Source of the DNA: Acidobacteriota bacterium
Lineage (GTDB): Bacteria > Acidobacteriota > Thermoanaerobaculia > Multivoradales > JAHZIX01
Assembly: GCA_034211275.1 (NCBI GenBank)
Contig: JAXHTF010000029.1
Location: 1 to 49,058 of the forward strand
Direction: 5' to 3'
DNA: 49,058 nucleotides
The notes beneath the pieces are model-generated. The model searched no databases and was not told where the DNA came from. It saw nothing but the letters and a program-made list of their open reading frames with translations. Position 1 is the first letter of the stretch. Every line of letters begins with the position of its first letter. Positions 35,462-43,429 of this stretch are shown one piece after another. The translations under genes and the position numbers were made by a program.

Positions 35462-36585
35462 CAATACACCCCCTCGACCTTGCCTTCGACGGTGAACTCG
35501 GGGCTGTAGGGATCGCCGATCCAATCCCAGGGATAGCGCTCCGCCCAGGCCCCGAAGGGTTTGACCCGCACTGCCCGGTCCCGCTCCCAGAATCCCGGAA
35601 TCAGGGAATCCTCCGTCAGCCGGTAGGTCGCCACCTGCCCCTCCTGGCCGTAGTCCACGGCGGCGCCGTTCTCACCCACCGGGGAGAGCAGGATCATCGG
35701 CGAGCTGGGCACGTAGATCACCCGATAGTCGTCCGCCGGCTCGTGGAGCTTTTGATAGCTGATGCCGGTGGTGGAGGTGCCGTACATGCCGACGATGGGG
35801 ATGCCCGGGAAGACCTCCTCCGACACCAGCTTGTTGGTGTCCGGCTCCATGGTGGTGCCGGCGTGGACGATGGCTTTGAGCGAGTCGAAGAGGGAGCGGT
35901 CCAGGTGCTCCGGCAGCTGCTCCAGGAGCCGGGAGGTGCAGAACATCACCTCGCAGCGCTGGCTCTCCACTACCGCCCGCACCTGATCCCAGATGTGCCG
36001 GATGTAGCGATCCGAGGCCTCGGTCATCCCCTCCGTACCGAAGATCTTGACGATGCGCGGATCGAGATCGATGGAGAAACAACGCCCTCCCCGATGCTCG
36101 GCGATGGAGACCACCAGACGGCCGGTGGTGTGGGGCCCCATGGGCCCGATGAACAGCCAGTTGACGTTCCGGGGAACCCCGTGGCCGTCGAGGAACTCGT
36201 CGGTGAAGTCGAGAATCCGCCGCCAGTACTGGCTATCCCAATTTCCGTGCTTGGCGGGTCCGGTGGTGCCGCCGGTCTGGGACACCCAGATCCACCGGTC
36301 GCTGGCCAGTACGCTGGCGGGAATGAAATCCTCCACCGGCCGGTGACGGGTGGCGTGCTCGAAGGCCTTCTGATCCGCAGCGTCGCGGAATCCCACCCGG
36401 CGTTGGAACTCGTCGAAGCCGTGCACCCGCCGGTAGGCCTCCGCCCCCAGCCGCCGGTCCCGTTCCAGCCAGTAGGGCGTGCCGGAATCGGGATGGAGGT
36501 GCACCTCGACGATGTGGCGGATGTACTCGTCGCTCACCGCGCTCAGCGCCGAAGGCGGGCGCAGGACTCCCAGGTTTCCGCTCAT
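35461..36585 (-). CDS. LuxE-like / phenylacetate-CoA-ligase-like adenylating enzyme
   Basis: A 374-residue ANL-superfamily protein of LuxE length, lacking a full C-terminal subdomain. The nucleotide loop SQTGGTTGPAKHG is at residues 102-114, and GMYGTSTTGIS corresponds to the A5 region. LuxE activates fatty acids as acyl-AMP and passes them to LuxC for reduction, and a LuxC-like gene lies immediately upstream with an ATGA overlap. I infer a carboxylic acid activation and reduction pair. Confidence 0.78.
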   Translation of the reverse strand: MSGNLGVLRPPSALSAVSDEYIRHIVEVHLHPDSGTPYWLERDRRLGAEAYRRVHGFDEFQRRVGFRDAADQKAFEHATRHRPVEDFIPASVLASDRWIWVSQTGGTTGPAKHGNWDSQYWRRILDFTDEFLDGHGVPRNVNWLFIGPMGPHTTGRLVVSIAEHRGGRCFSIDLDPRIVKIFGTEGMTEASDRYIRHIWDQVRAVVESQRCEVMFCTSRLLEQLPEHLDRSLFDSLKAIVHAGTTMEPDTNKLVSEEVFPGIPIVGMYGTSTTGISYQKLHEPADDYRVIYVPSSPMILLSPVGENGAAVDYGQEGQVATYRLTEDSLIPGFWERDRAVRVKPFGAWAERYPWDWIGDPYSPEFTVEGKVEGVY

Positions 36586-38123
36586 CGCTGCTCCACCCCC
36601 CGCGGTCCCGCGGACGCTGCGAGCACCGACTTCTTGTGGAAGAGAAAGTCCGCCAAGAAACCCTCGTGGGGCTCGTCGGGGCGGTAGCCGTGGTCGAAAT
36701 CCTCGTCGGCGAAGACCTTGTCCACCGTCGGTTCGAGAGCCAACACCTGCGCCAAATCCTCGTCGCAGCCCACCGGCGCCGTGATCAACGAGCCCCGGCA
36801 AAGGGCCGGAATCTGTGCCGGCGTAGCGGCGGTGACGGTGACGAAGGGGAACGGCAGCTCGGCGCCGAAGAGGGGGTCTCCGGCCTCCAACAGGATCACC
36901 GTGGGTCGCAGAAAGGCCAGTCCGTCGATTTCCTGCCCCAGAGGGCCAGCCCCCGCCTCGTGGCTCAAATCTCGCGCCCCTCGAGCTAGAGCGCCCTCGA
37001 TCATCGCCGCCACCGCTGCCCGCCGCTGGGGATCGGGAAAGGCGGGAACGATGGCCGCCGGATCCTCCAGAGGCAGCACGGGGTAGCGTTGCAGCGCGCC
37101 GGCCAGCTCGAGCCCGGCGGCCGCCGCGTCGCCGAAGTCCTCGCTGGCGACCACCAGGGAGCTGGCGTTGGTACACAGCCGCCCACATCCCTGCACCACC
37201 ATGCGCGCCAGGCGATGCCAAAAATCCTTCGGCCGGGGGCCGGGGCCGAGAATCACCTTGCTGCGCCCCTGATGATAGGTGCGCAGCGCCGCGCCCCGGC
37301 GTAGCAGCTCCGCCGGTGGATCACCGGGCCACACCACCTGGTCCGCCCGCTGCCAGAAGAGCGGCGTGTCGCCGTAGGCCAGAGACAGCGCCCCCGCCGG
37401 CAGTCCCGCCTCCTGCAGTGCCAGGGCGAAAAGCGCCGCGGTGAAGGGATCCTCGTCGGGGGCGTTGAGCAACACCGGCCGCCGAGCCGCCAGGGCCTGA
37501 AGCCAGGTGACATTGATGGTGGGAGAATTGCCCGGAATCCGCACCGCCACGGTGCGTCCCGCCGGCAACCAGCGCCAGGACGCGCCGGTGGCGCCGGTAC
37601 GATAGGCCTCCAAGGAGCGGCCCGGAGCCTGCTCCCGCAAACAGCCTTCCAGATTCAATAGGGTGTCCGTCAGGGTGCGCCAGGAGCGCAGGATGCGCTG
37701 GTGCGGCAGCCCGGAGGTGCGGCTGGCTCGCTTCGCCACCGGCTCCAGAACGCAGCCGCCGTTGCGATCCTCCAACCCGCTCGTGTCTTCCAGCCGGCGG
37801 GCGAGTGCCTCGCCGGCGCGCCGAAAGATCCCCAGCCACTCCTCCTCGGAAGGCTCTCGCAACCTCTCCCAGCAGGCCTCTGCCCGCTCCACCATGCGCA
37901 GCTGCAGCAGCCGCGGGGCCGTAGCCACCCGCACCTCCGGCTCTTCCTGCGCCGCCGGCAGCGGACGCTGGGCGTAGGTGGTGTAGGGCGCACCGGCGAG
38001 CAGCGCCGGCAGCTCTGCCTGCAACAAGGCCTGGAGCTCTCCGAGGCCGGACGCCGGCGCGGACGGCTGCTCCGGAAGCTGCCCCGAAAGCTGCCCCGAA
38101 AGCTGCTCAGGCAGCGCGGTCAT
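36582..38123 (-). CDS. LuxC-like acyl reductase (aldehyde dehydrogenase fold)
   Basis: A 513-residue member of the aldehyde dehydrogenase superfamily resembling LuxC/acyl-CoA reductase. The acyl-accepting cysteine is C317 in QGCGRLCTNASSLVV, and VAVRIPGNSPTINVTWLQAL is in the NADPH-binding region. It would reduce an acyl thioester or acyl-AMP to aldehyde with the LuxE-like neighbour. The N-terminus carries four 4-residue repeats (LSGQ/LPEQ), encoded by a 12-bp repeat at 38066-38113. No luxAB genes are present, so the role is not bioluminescence as far as seen here. Confidence 0.83.
   Translation of the reverse strand: MTALPEQLSGQLSGQLPEQPSAPASGLGELQALLQAELPALLAGAPYTTYAQRPLPAAQEEPEVRVATAPRLLQLRMVERAEACWERLREPSEEEWLGIFRRAGEALARRLEDTSGLEDRNGGCVLEPVAKRASRTSGLPHQRILRSWRTLTDTLLNLEGCLREQAPGRSLEAYRTGATGASWRWLPAGRTVAVRIPGNSPTINVTWLQALAARRPVLLNAPDEDPFTAALFALALQEAGLPAGALSLAYGDTPLFWQRADQVVWPGDPPAELLRRGAALRTYHQGRSKVILGPGPRPKDFWHRLARMVVQGCGRLCTNASSLVVASEDFGDAAAAGLELAGALQRYPVLPLEDPAAIVPAFPDPQRRAAVAAMIEGALARGARDLSHEAGAGPLGQEIDGLAFLRPTVILLEAGDPLFGAELPFPFVTVTAATPAQIPALCRGSLITAPVGCDEDLAQVLALEPTVDKVFADEDFDHGYRPDEPHEGFLADFLFHKKSVLAASAGPRGVEQR
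38066..38113 (-). repeat. In-frame 12-bp tandem repeat in the LuxC-like gene
   Basis: Four 12-bp units (GCTGCCCCGAAA twice exactly, with a diverged unit on each side) encode a Leu-(Ser/Pro)-(Gly/Glu)-Gln repeat at the N-terminus of the LuxC-like protein, ahead of the folded domain. Confidence 0.85.
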
Positions 38124-39535
38124 GAAGGAGATGCCCCGGCGGCCACTTCCTCACTCACGCGGTTCTGAACTTCTTCCAGCGGAGCCAAATGGGCGATGCG
38201 CTGGTACTTCCCGCGCCGGGTGGGAGCCATGTCCTCGTACAGCCGGTTGAGCTCTTCCAGCGAGCAGGCCGGGCTCGAGGTCACGGGGATGTGGCCGGTA
38301 AAGCAATCCGTGTCGTGCACCTCCAGCGTGTAGTCGCACTGCTGGCTCATGGCCGCCTGCACCTGCGGGGTGAAGGGCACGAAGAAGCACGGAGAGACGA
38401 TGTCGTGGCGGCGACTGTCCACCCGCTCCTCCAGCCATTGGAGGGTGTAGCGCATGGCGGCGTCGGACTCGCCGGGGATGCCCAGGATCAAGGTCGCCTG
38501 GACGCCGATTCCTCCCTGGCGCATGTGGTCCAGGGCGTTCTCCAGAACCCCTTCCTTGAGGGGTCGGGCGACGGTCTTGAGCAGGTCGGGGTTGAGGGTC
38601 TCCACCCCCATGAGGATGCGGAAGCAGCCGGCTCGCCGGAGCCGCCGCACCGTCTCCTCGTCGATGTGATCCGGCCGCGCTTTCATCTCCCATTCGACAA
38701 AGCGACTGTAGCCGGCGGCCTCCAGGGTGTCGCAGAAATCAAACACCCACTTCTTCTGCTCGAGGAAATCGTCGTCCTCGATGCGGATGCGGTCGATGCC
38801 GTACTCCTCCACCAGCACCCGCACCTCGTGCATCACCCGATCGAGGCTGAAATTGCGCTGGCCGCGGCCCCAGTGGTGGCGGGAATAGCAGTAGGAGCAG
38901 GCGTAGGAGCAGCCGCGGCTGGTGAGCAGATTGCCGGCCCGGCCCCGGGAGATGCGCCGGTAGAGATCCATGTCGATGAGGTCCCGGGCGGGCAGCGGCA
39001 GCGCGTCGAAGTCGTGGATGGGCATGGGCGCAGGATTCTGCACCGCCTTGCCGTCACCGTTGAGGTAGGTGATGCCCTGCACCTCCGGCAGCGCCGCCCG
39101 CCCCTTTTGCTCGTAGAGATAGATCAGCTGGGAGAAGGAGACCTCCGCCTCCCCGGCCACCACCACATCCGCCTCTTCGTTCTCCACCAGCTGGGCCGCC
39201 AGAGGACCGGCGCCGACGCCACCGAGCACCGTCAGGGCTTTGGGGAAGCGCGCTCGCACCTCGTCCAGGAGCCGCACGCCGTTCTTCAGGCTGGAGGTCG
39301 AGACCTGCACTCCGACAACGTCCGGATTGCGGCCGGCGAGGCACGCGCTGGGCGGGGCCCAGGGACGATCGATGACGAAGAGCTGATCATCCAGAACCTC
39401 GACCTGGACACCGCGGGTATCGAAGAAGGTGCCCTCACGGAGGACCGCAGCCAGCGAAAGGACCCCCTGATGCGGGGCGCTGATGCTCTCTCCTGTGTAG
39501 GCAGACCGGCGAGCGCTGACGAGAAGAATATTCAA
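38120..39535 (-). CDS. B12-binding-type radical SAM protein, first gene of cluster
   Basis: A 471-residue protein beginning NILLVSARRSAYTGE, with a cobalamin-binding-type domain (GGVGAGPLAAQL, VVAGEAEVSFSQL) and a radical SAM motif C209-x3-C213-x2-C216 in SRGCSYACSYCYS. I chose a TTG start at 39535 because GAGGAG lies 9 nt upstream and the protein then begins as its relatives do. A TTG at 39568 would add 11 residues. The stop overlaps the LuxC-like start as ATGA. It follows a terminator and a spacer, so it likely opens the cluster operon. Confidence 0.87.
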   Translation of the reverse strand: MNILLVSARRSAYTGESISAPHQGVLSLAAVLREGTFFDTRGVQVEVLDDQLFVIDRPWAPPSACLAGRNPDVVGVQVSTSSLKNGVRLLDEVRARFPKALTVLGGVGAGPLAAQLVENEEADVVVAGEAEVSFSQLIYLYEQKGRAALPEVQGITYLNGDGKAVQNPAPMPIHDFDALPLPARDLIDMDLYRRISRGRAGNLLTSRGCSYACSYCYSRHHWGRGQRNFSLDRVMHEVRVLVEEYGIDRIRIEDDDFLEQKKWVFDFCDTLEAAGYSRFVEWEMKARPDHIDEETVRRLRRAGCFRILMGVETLNPDLLKTVARPLKEGVLENALDHMRQGGIGVQATLILGIPGESDAAMRYTLQWLEERVDSRRHDIVSPCFFVPFTPQVQAAMSQQCDYTLEVHDTDCFTGHIPVTSSPACSLEELNRLYEDMAPTRRGKYQRIAHLAPLEEVQNRVSEEVAAGASPS

Positions 39536-39625
39536 CGCCTGATGCTCCTCTAGCAACGGAGGCTGCAATCAGCGAGGACGGCGAAAGCCCGACGCCTTGC
39601 AGGCTCCAAGAAAATTCGCGGGCAC

Positions 39626-39652
39626 AGGAGGTTTCGACTTCGTCGACCTCCT
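39626..39652. promoter_or_regulatory. Hairpin upstream of the biosynthetic cluster
   Basis: AGGAGGT, two unpaired T, CGAC, loop TTC, GTCG, ACCTCCT form an 11-bp stem with a 2-nt bulge, about 90 nt before the first radical SAM gene. It has no adjacent T tract. It could be an operator, an RNA structure that buries the AGGAGG, or chance. No clear promoter was found in the same spacer. Confidence 0.4.
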
Positions 39653-39719
39653 CAGCCCGATGGCTCGATGACCCCAACAGCTCGCTAAGCCAACGCACCC
39701 ACGGAGTGCACAAACAGAA

Positions 39720-39755
39720 ACGGACGCGGGCGGTTGGAAACCGCTCCGCGTCCGT
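39720..39755 (-). terminator. Intrinsic terminator after the CMD-family gene
   Basis: A near-perfect 16-bp stem (ACGGACGCGG-GCGGTT, loop GGA, AACCGC, one bulged T, CCGCGTCCGT) is followed on the minus strand by TTCTGTTTG. It begins about 40 nt after the CMD-family stop codon. It separates that gene from the cluster genes downstream. Confidence 0.85.
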
Positions 39756-39794
39756 CGGGATGACTCGCTTCTACGCGATGCGCGGAGCGAGGGC

Positions 39795-40244
39795 TCAGCC
39801 TTCGGTGCCGGTGCGCAGCTGACCCGGGGTCGAAATGGTTCCGAACTCCTGTTCGGAGCTGCCGGCGCCAGCCTTGAAGCGGTAGCGCAGGACCTCGTAG
39901 GCGAAGCGGGCGTTGGCGACGGCGAAGTTGCCACCGTTGAGCAGGGCCACGTCGATGGCGTCGAGGATCATCGCCTCGTTGGCACCGTGGTTGATGGCCC
40001 GGGTGATCGTCCAGTCGATGGAGGACTCGCTGCCGGCCTGGACGGCCGTGCCAAGGGCAACGAGGATGCGGTGCACCTGGTCGAGACCGCCGTCGCGGCC
40101 CTTCTCGCCGAAGACCTCCGCGGTGTTCTCCATCATGCGCGCATAGAGCGGAGACGACTTGCGGAGCTTGGCCTCGTTCTCCCGGCGGTTGGCAGCGATC
40201 TGGTTGGCTCTTTCTTCAACCTTGTCCTTGCTGTAGCTCACCAT
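39795..40244 (-). CDS. Carboxymuconolactone decarboxylase (CMD)-family protein
   Basis: A 149-residue all-helical protein of the CMD/AhpD fold. The segment NHGANEAMILDAIDVALLNGGNFAVANARFAYEV matches the family core, but the redox CxxC of AhpD is absent, so it is not a peroxidase-type member. The function is unknown. AAGGAGG stands 2-3 nt before the ATG, which is tight; the second codon is GTG and could be the real start. It has its own promoter and terminator, so it is a single-gene unit beside the cluster. Confidence 0.75.
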   Translation of the reverse strand: MVSYSKDKVEERANQIAANRRENEAKLRKSSPLYARMMENTAEVFGEKGRDGGLDQVHRILVALGTAVQAGSESSIDWTITRAINHGANEAMILDAIDVALLNGGNFAVANARFAYEVLRYRFKAGAGSSEQEFGTISTPGQLRTGTEG

Positions 40245-40276
40245 GCCCTCCTTGTCTAAGGTAGTTCGTACTTATG

Positions 40277-40305
40277 ATCCTAGACCAGAGCAACCAAGGG
40301 GTCAA
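40277..40305 (-). promoter_or_regulatory. Promoter of the CMD-family gene
   Basis: On the minus strand TTGACC (40305-40300), 17 nt, TAGGAT (40282-40277), in an AT-rich context with an A/T tract just upstream of the -35. The predicted start is about 25 nt before the ATG. Confidence 0.7.
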
Positions 40306-40328
40306 GAAAAAATAGAGAATCAAGAATA

Positions 40329-40357
40329 TTTCAAGATGCATCTTCGGGAGATAGAAT
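40329..40357 (+). promoter_or_regulatory. Possible promoter of the class D beta-lactamase gene
   Basis: TTTCAA (40329-40334), 17 nt, TAGAAT (40352-40357). The -10 is a 5 of 6 match; the -35 is weak. AT-rich sequence precedes it and is shared with the divergent CMD promoter. It favours the ATG at 40423 over the in-frame ATG at 40336. Confidence 0.5.
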
Positions 40358-40422
40358 CCCCCGGACCGCGGTGCCCCGATCCTCGGCCTCGAAAACCCGG
40401 ACTCGTCAAGGACTCTCGCAAC

Positions 40423-41343
40423 ATGCCCCAAGCCCTCCAACGCTCCTCTTCCACACTTCTCTTCCGTCCTTTCTGGCTCTTCCTCCTGGGGGTCCTGCTC
40501 ACTCTCAGCGCTCCTCTCCACGGCGACGCCCCGCGCCAGGATCGGTCAGCCCAGCCCTCGACCACCGGCGCCGGAGCCCAACGTGGCACCCCAACCTCCC
40601 TGGCCCAGGCCTTCGGCGACCTCGACGGCATCTTCCTCGCCACCGATCTGGCCGGCGAGGAGATCGCCTCGTTCTACAGTGAAGGCACCGCGGAGCGCGC
40701 CACCGAGCGCTTCCCCCCCTGCTCCACCTTCAAAGTCCCCCACGCCCTCATCGCCCTCGACCTGGGCGTCGTCACCGAGGAAAGCTCCACCAAGGCCTGG
40801 GACGGTGAGGCCAAGGCCTACGACGTCTGGGAGCGGGACCAGGACCTGGCCTCCGCCATCCGCTATTCGGTGGTGTGGTACTTCCAGCAGATCGCCCAAG
40901 AGGTCAACCCGCAGCGCATGCAGACCTACCTCGACCGCCTGGACTACGGCAACCGCGACATCTCCGGCGGCCAGACCCGTTTCTGGCTCACCAGCAGCCT
41001 CGAGATCTCCCCCGCCGAGCAGATCCGCTTCCTCCGGCAGCTCTACAAGGAAGAGCTCCCCATCGCCAAAGAGCACCAGCTAGCGGTGCAGCAGATGCTG
41101 GTGCAGCGGGAAGAAGACGGCTATCAATTCTCCGGCAAGACCGGCAGCTGCCTCGACGAGAAAGACGGCCCCTCCGGCTGGTTCATCGGCCACCTCCGAA
41201 CCCCCGAAGGCCAGGAAGTCGTCTTCGCCACCCACGTGGCCGGCGAGACTGCCAAGGGGACGACGGCGCGGAAGATTAGTCTGGAGTTGTTGCGGGAGCT
41301 GGGGTTGCTGCCGGCGGAGGATGAGGAGAAGGACGCTAGCTAG
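40423..41343 (+). CDS. Class D (OXA-like) beta-lactamase family protein
   Basis: A 306-residue secreted serine beta-lactamase or penicillin-binding-type protein with an N-terminal signal peptide (hydrophobic core at residues about 15-30). All class D signatures are visible: S101-T-F-K104, S149-V-V, Y175-G-N, a tryptophan in RFWLTSS and K239-T-G. It would hydrolyse beta-lactams in the periplasm. BlaR sensor domains share this fold, but no sensor membrane domain is present. The stop overlaps the stop of the convergent glycosyltransferase gene. It lies next to a cluster containing an AsnB-type ligase. Confidence 0.88.
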   Translation: MPQALQRSSSTLLFRPFWLFLLGVLLTLSAPLHGDAPRQDRSAQPSTTGAGAQRGTPTSLAQAFGDLDGIFLATDLAGEEIASFYSEGTAERATERFPPCSTFKVPHALIALDLGVVTEESSTKAWDGEAKAYDVWERDQDLASAIRYSVVWYFQQIAQEVNPQRMQTYLDRLDYGNRDISGGQTRFWLTSSLEISPAEQIRFLRQLYKEELPIAKEHQLAVQQMLVQREEDGYQFSGKTGSCLDEKDGPSGWFIGHLRTPEGQEVVFATHVAGETAKGTTARKISLELLRELGLLPAEDEEKDAS

Positions 41344-42974
41344 GCGGGGATGGCCCGTTCCCAAACCGGCCCTGCCGCCGCCCCGAAGGAAGGCCCACCC
41401 AGGATATGCGGCTCGAAGCGCAGCCGCCCCTTCCCCACCGGCCGGCGGATTTCCACCTCCAGCTGCCAGCTCTCTCCCGGGGCCACCGGACGCGGGAGGG
41501 GGATCCAGGGGCGGGGGTCAATCAGGCGCTCTTCGCCTGCCGCGTCCTCCACCACCTGTATCTCCAACGCCACCCCACCGGGGCCACTGCGTCCGGGGAG
41601 CCAGCGGTCGGGACCGGTGTTGCGGAACTCGATCTGCAGGCGGCGACGTTCGCCGGGTGCCCAGGGTGCGTCGGCGCCGGTGACCGTCAGCTCACCGCGG
41701 GGAGCGGTCCAGGTGAGGCTGGTAGGGGGCACGTCTTGGGGAGCCTGGTAGCCCGGCGGTTCCAGCTCCGCCAGCTCGGCGCAAGCCTCCGCGATGGCCG
41801 CCGCGGCGCGTTCCGGAGCGTGGACCTCCGCCACGTGACGGCGGGCGGCGCGGCCCATGCGCTGTAGGGCCTCCGGCTCCGCCAGAAGCTCCCGCAGCCG
41901 CGCCGCCAGGATCTCCATCTCGTCGTCCCCCAACGGCACCTTCAGCGCCACCGCGTCCGGCAGCTCGGCGAATTGAGCGAAGTCGGAGACGATGGCCGGG
42001 CGGCCGGCGGCGAGGATTCGCAGCAGTGAAGCAGAGGTCTCGCCGGCGGTGGGATAGCGCAGGTTGAGGCAAAGGTCGGTGGCGGCGATGGCGGCTTCGA
42101 AGTCTTCGTAGGGCAGGAAGCCGGTGATGTGCACCCGCTCCGCCACCCCGACGTCCCTCGCGATGCCCTCCAGATTCGCGTGCTCCGATACCTGCCCAAC
42201 GATGAGCAGGTGCACCGACTCGAGCCCCGGCTGCGCCAGCGCCTCCACCACCGTGCCGGTGCGCTTGATAGGGGTCTGGAAGCCGAAGGAACCGAGCACC
42301 GGCGCCGCCAGCGGCAACCCGAAACGCCGCCGCAGGTCCCTAGCAGCCTCTTCCGAGTCCGCCGCATCCGCCGCCAGCGGCACCCCCATGGGCACCACCC
42401 GCACTGGGATCCGCGGATCCTCCTCGCCGATGCGCTCGGCGGCCCAGCGGTTGTGCACCAGCACGCCGCGCTGGCGTTGCAGCAGCGTGCGGTGGGCGGG
42501 CAGGGAAAAGAGGGACGCGTTGCTGTAGCCTCCCCAGCGCCGCGGCTGGGCGATGACCTGTCCCAACCAGCCGTGGTCGGCGGCGAGGCGCTCTTTGTAG
42601 GGCACGTGGACGCCGACCCCCAGGGTTTCCTCCATCAGCAGATGGTGCAGCACCAGGTCGTGCAACGTCAGTACCCCCGGATACTCCATCGCCAGCCGCT
42701 CCACGTCCCGGTGGTAGCGGTTGTTGCCCATCTGGTAGAGAGGCAGGCGCCCCGCGCCGTCCTTACCCCAAGCCCGCGCCGCCTCTCGCAACGCAGCTTC
42801 CGCCGGCACCGGCTGCCACCGCTCCGCCACCTCCTCCGCCACCGGCTGGTCGGGCAGCTGCAACACCCGCACGTCGCACACCTGCGCCAACGCCGGCAGC
42901 AGGTCGACGCTGTAGTCGGAGATGCCGGAGCGCACCGGAGGGAGGGGAGAGATGTAGTCGAGGGTGGGTTTCAT
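41340..42974 (-). CDS. GT4-type glycosyltransferase with C-terminal Ig-like domain
   Basis: A 544-residue protein. Residues about 1-400 form a GT-B glycosyltransferase (YISPLPPVRSGISDYS at the N-terminus; FGFQTPIKRTG; TGETSASLLRILAAGRPAIVSD as donor-site E-x7-E-like region). Residues about 430-544 are a beta-sandwich, Ig-like, with FRNTGPDRWLPGRSG, as in domains that follow glycosyltransferases acting on cell-surface polymers. The ATG at 42974 begins the conserved protein; the open frame upstream is repeat DNA. The substrate is unknown. Confidence 0.82.
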   Translation of the reverse strand: MKPTLDYISPLPPVRSGISDYSVDLLPALAQVCDVRVLQLPDQPVAEEVAERWQPVPAEAALREAARAWGKDGAGRLPLYQMGNNRYHRDVERLAMEYPGVLTLHDLVLHHLLMEETLGVGVHVPYKERLAADHGWLGQVIAQPRRWGGYSNASLFSLPAHRTLLQRQRGVLVHNRWAAERIGEEDPRIPVRVVPMGVPLAADAADSEEAARDLRRRFGLPLAAPVLGSFGFQTPIKRTGTVVEALAQPGLESVHLLIVGQVSEHANLEGIARDVGVAERVHITGFLPYEDFEAAIAATDLCLNLRYPTAGETSASLLRILAAGRPAIVSDFAQFAELPDAVALKVPLGDDEMEILAARLRELLAEPEALQRMGRAARRHVAEVHAPERAAAAIAEACAELAELEPPGYQAPQDVPPTSLTWTAPRGELTVTGADAPWAPGERRRLQIEFRNTGPDRWLPGRSGPGGVALEIQVVEDAAGEERLIDPRPWIPLPRPVAPGESWQLEVEIRRPVGKGRLRFEPHILGGPSFGAAAGPVWERAIPA

Positions 42975-43035
42975 GGGATTTGGGTTGGGTATGAGCGTGG
43001 CTTGCTGGGTTGGGCGTTTGGTTGTTGGGAACAAG

Positions 43036-43202
43036 GCCCTCACCCTCGATCCCTCTCCCAGACCACCCAACCCCCGACCGGGAGAGGGACGCCCCCCGCC
43101 CCTCCCGGCAGATCCAAGAATCACGCTGAGCAGCGAGCTTCCCCCTCTACCGGGTGGACGGGCGGGAGGGCCGGGAGAGGGGGACCGAGGGGGTGAGGGC
43201 TC
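43036..43202. repeat. MITE-like palindromic element
   Basis: The 455-nt gap between the glycosyltransferase and prfB holds an element bounded by GCCCTCACCCTCGATCCCTC and, inverted, a GAGGGGGTGAGGGC-ended segment. An internal perfect 9-bp hairpin CCCTCTCCC/GGGAGAGGG lies at 43051-43088. The 3' part of the element (43135-43202) is repeated downstream. Similar CCCTCACCC...CCCTCTCCC elements are widespread in high-GC genomes as non-coding repeats. No transposase is encoded. Confidence 0.65.
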
Positions 43203-43328
43203 GGCCCTCAAAAAACCTCCACAACCAACCTCATCCGCACCATCGGTGGGCTGGCGCCCACCCTACTCTTGCTCAAACCGTCTGGGCCATTGGAACCAAG
43301 CGCCTCCCCCAAGATCACCCGGAACGAA

Positions 43329-43396
43329 GAGCTTCCCCCTCTACCGGGCGGACGGGCGGGAGGGCCGGGAGAGGGGGACCGAGGGGGTGAGGGCTC
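43329..43396. repeat. Second copy of the 68-bp repeat
   Basis: Matches 43135-43202 over 68 bp with a single difference (GGGCGG for GGGTGG), in direct orientation 194 bp apart. It ends about 33 nt after the prfB stop. Besides these copies the gap shows no gene. The near-identity implies recent duplication or ongoing homogenisation. Confidence 0.85.
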
Positions 43397-43429
43397 TTGC
43401 CAGTCTCGCCAAGACCTCGCTCAACCCCA

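Noticed and set aside
42975-43211. N-terminal extension of the glycosyltransferase frame
   Set aside because: The added residues are Pro/Gly/Arg-rich translations of the MITE-like repeat; the conserved protein starts at 42974.
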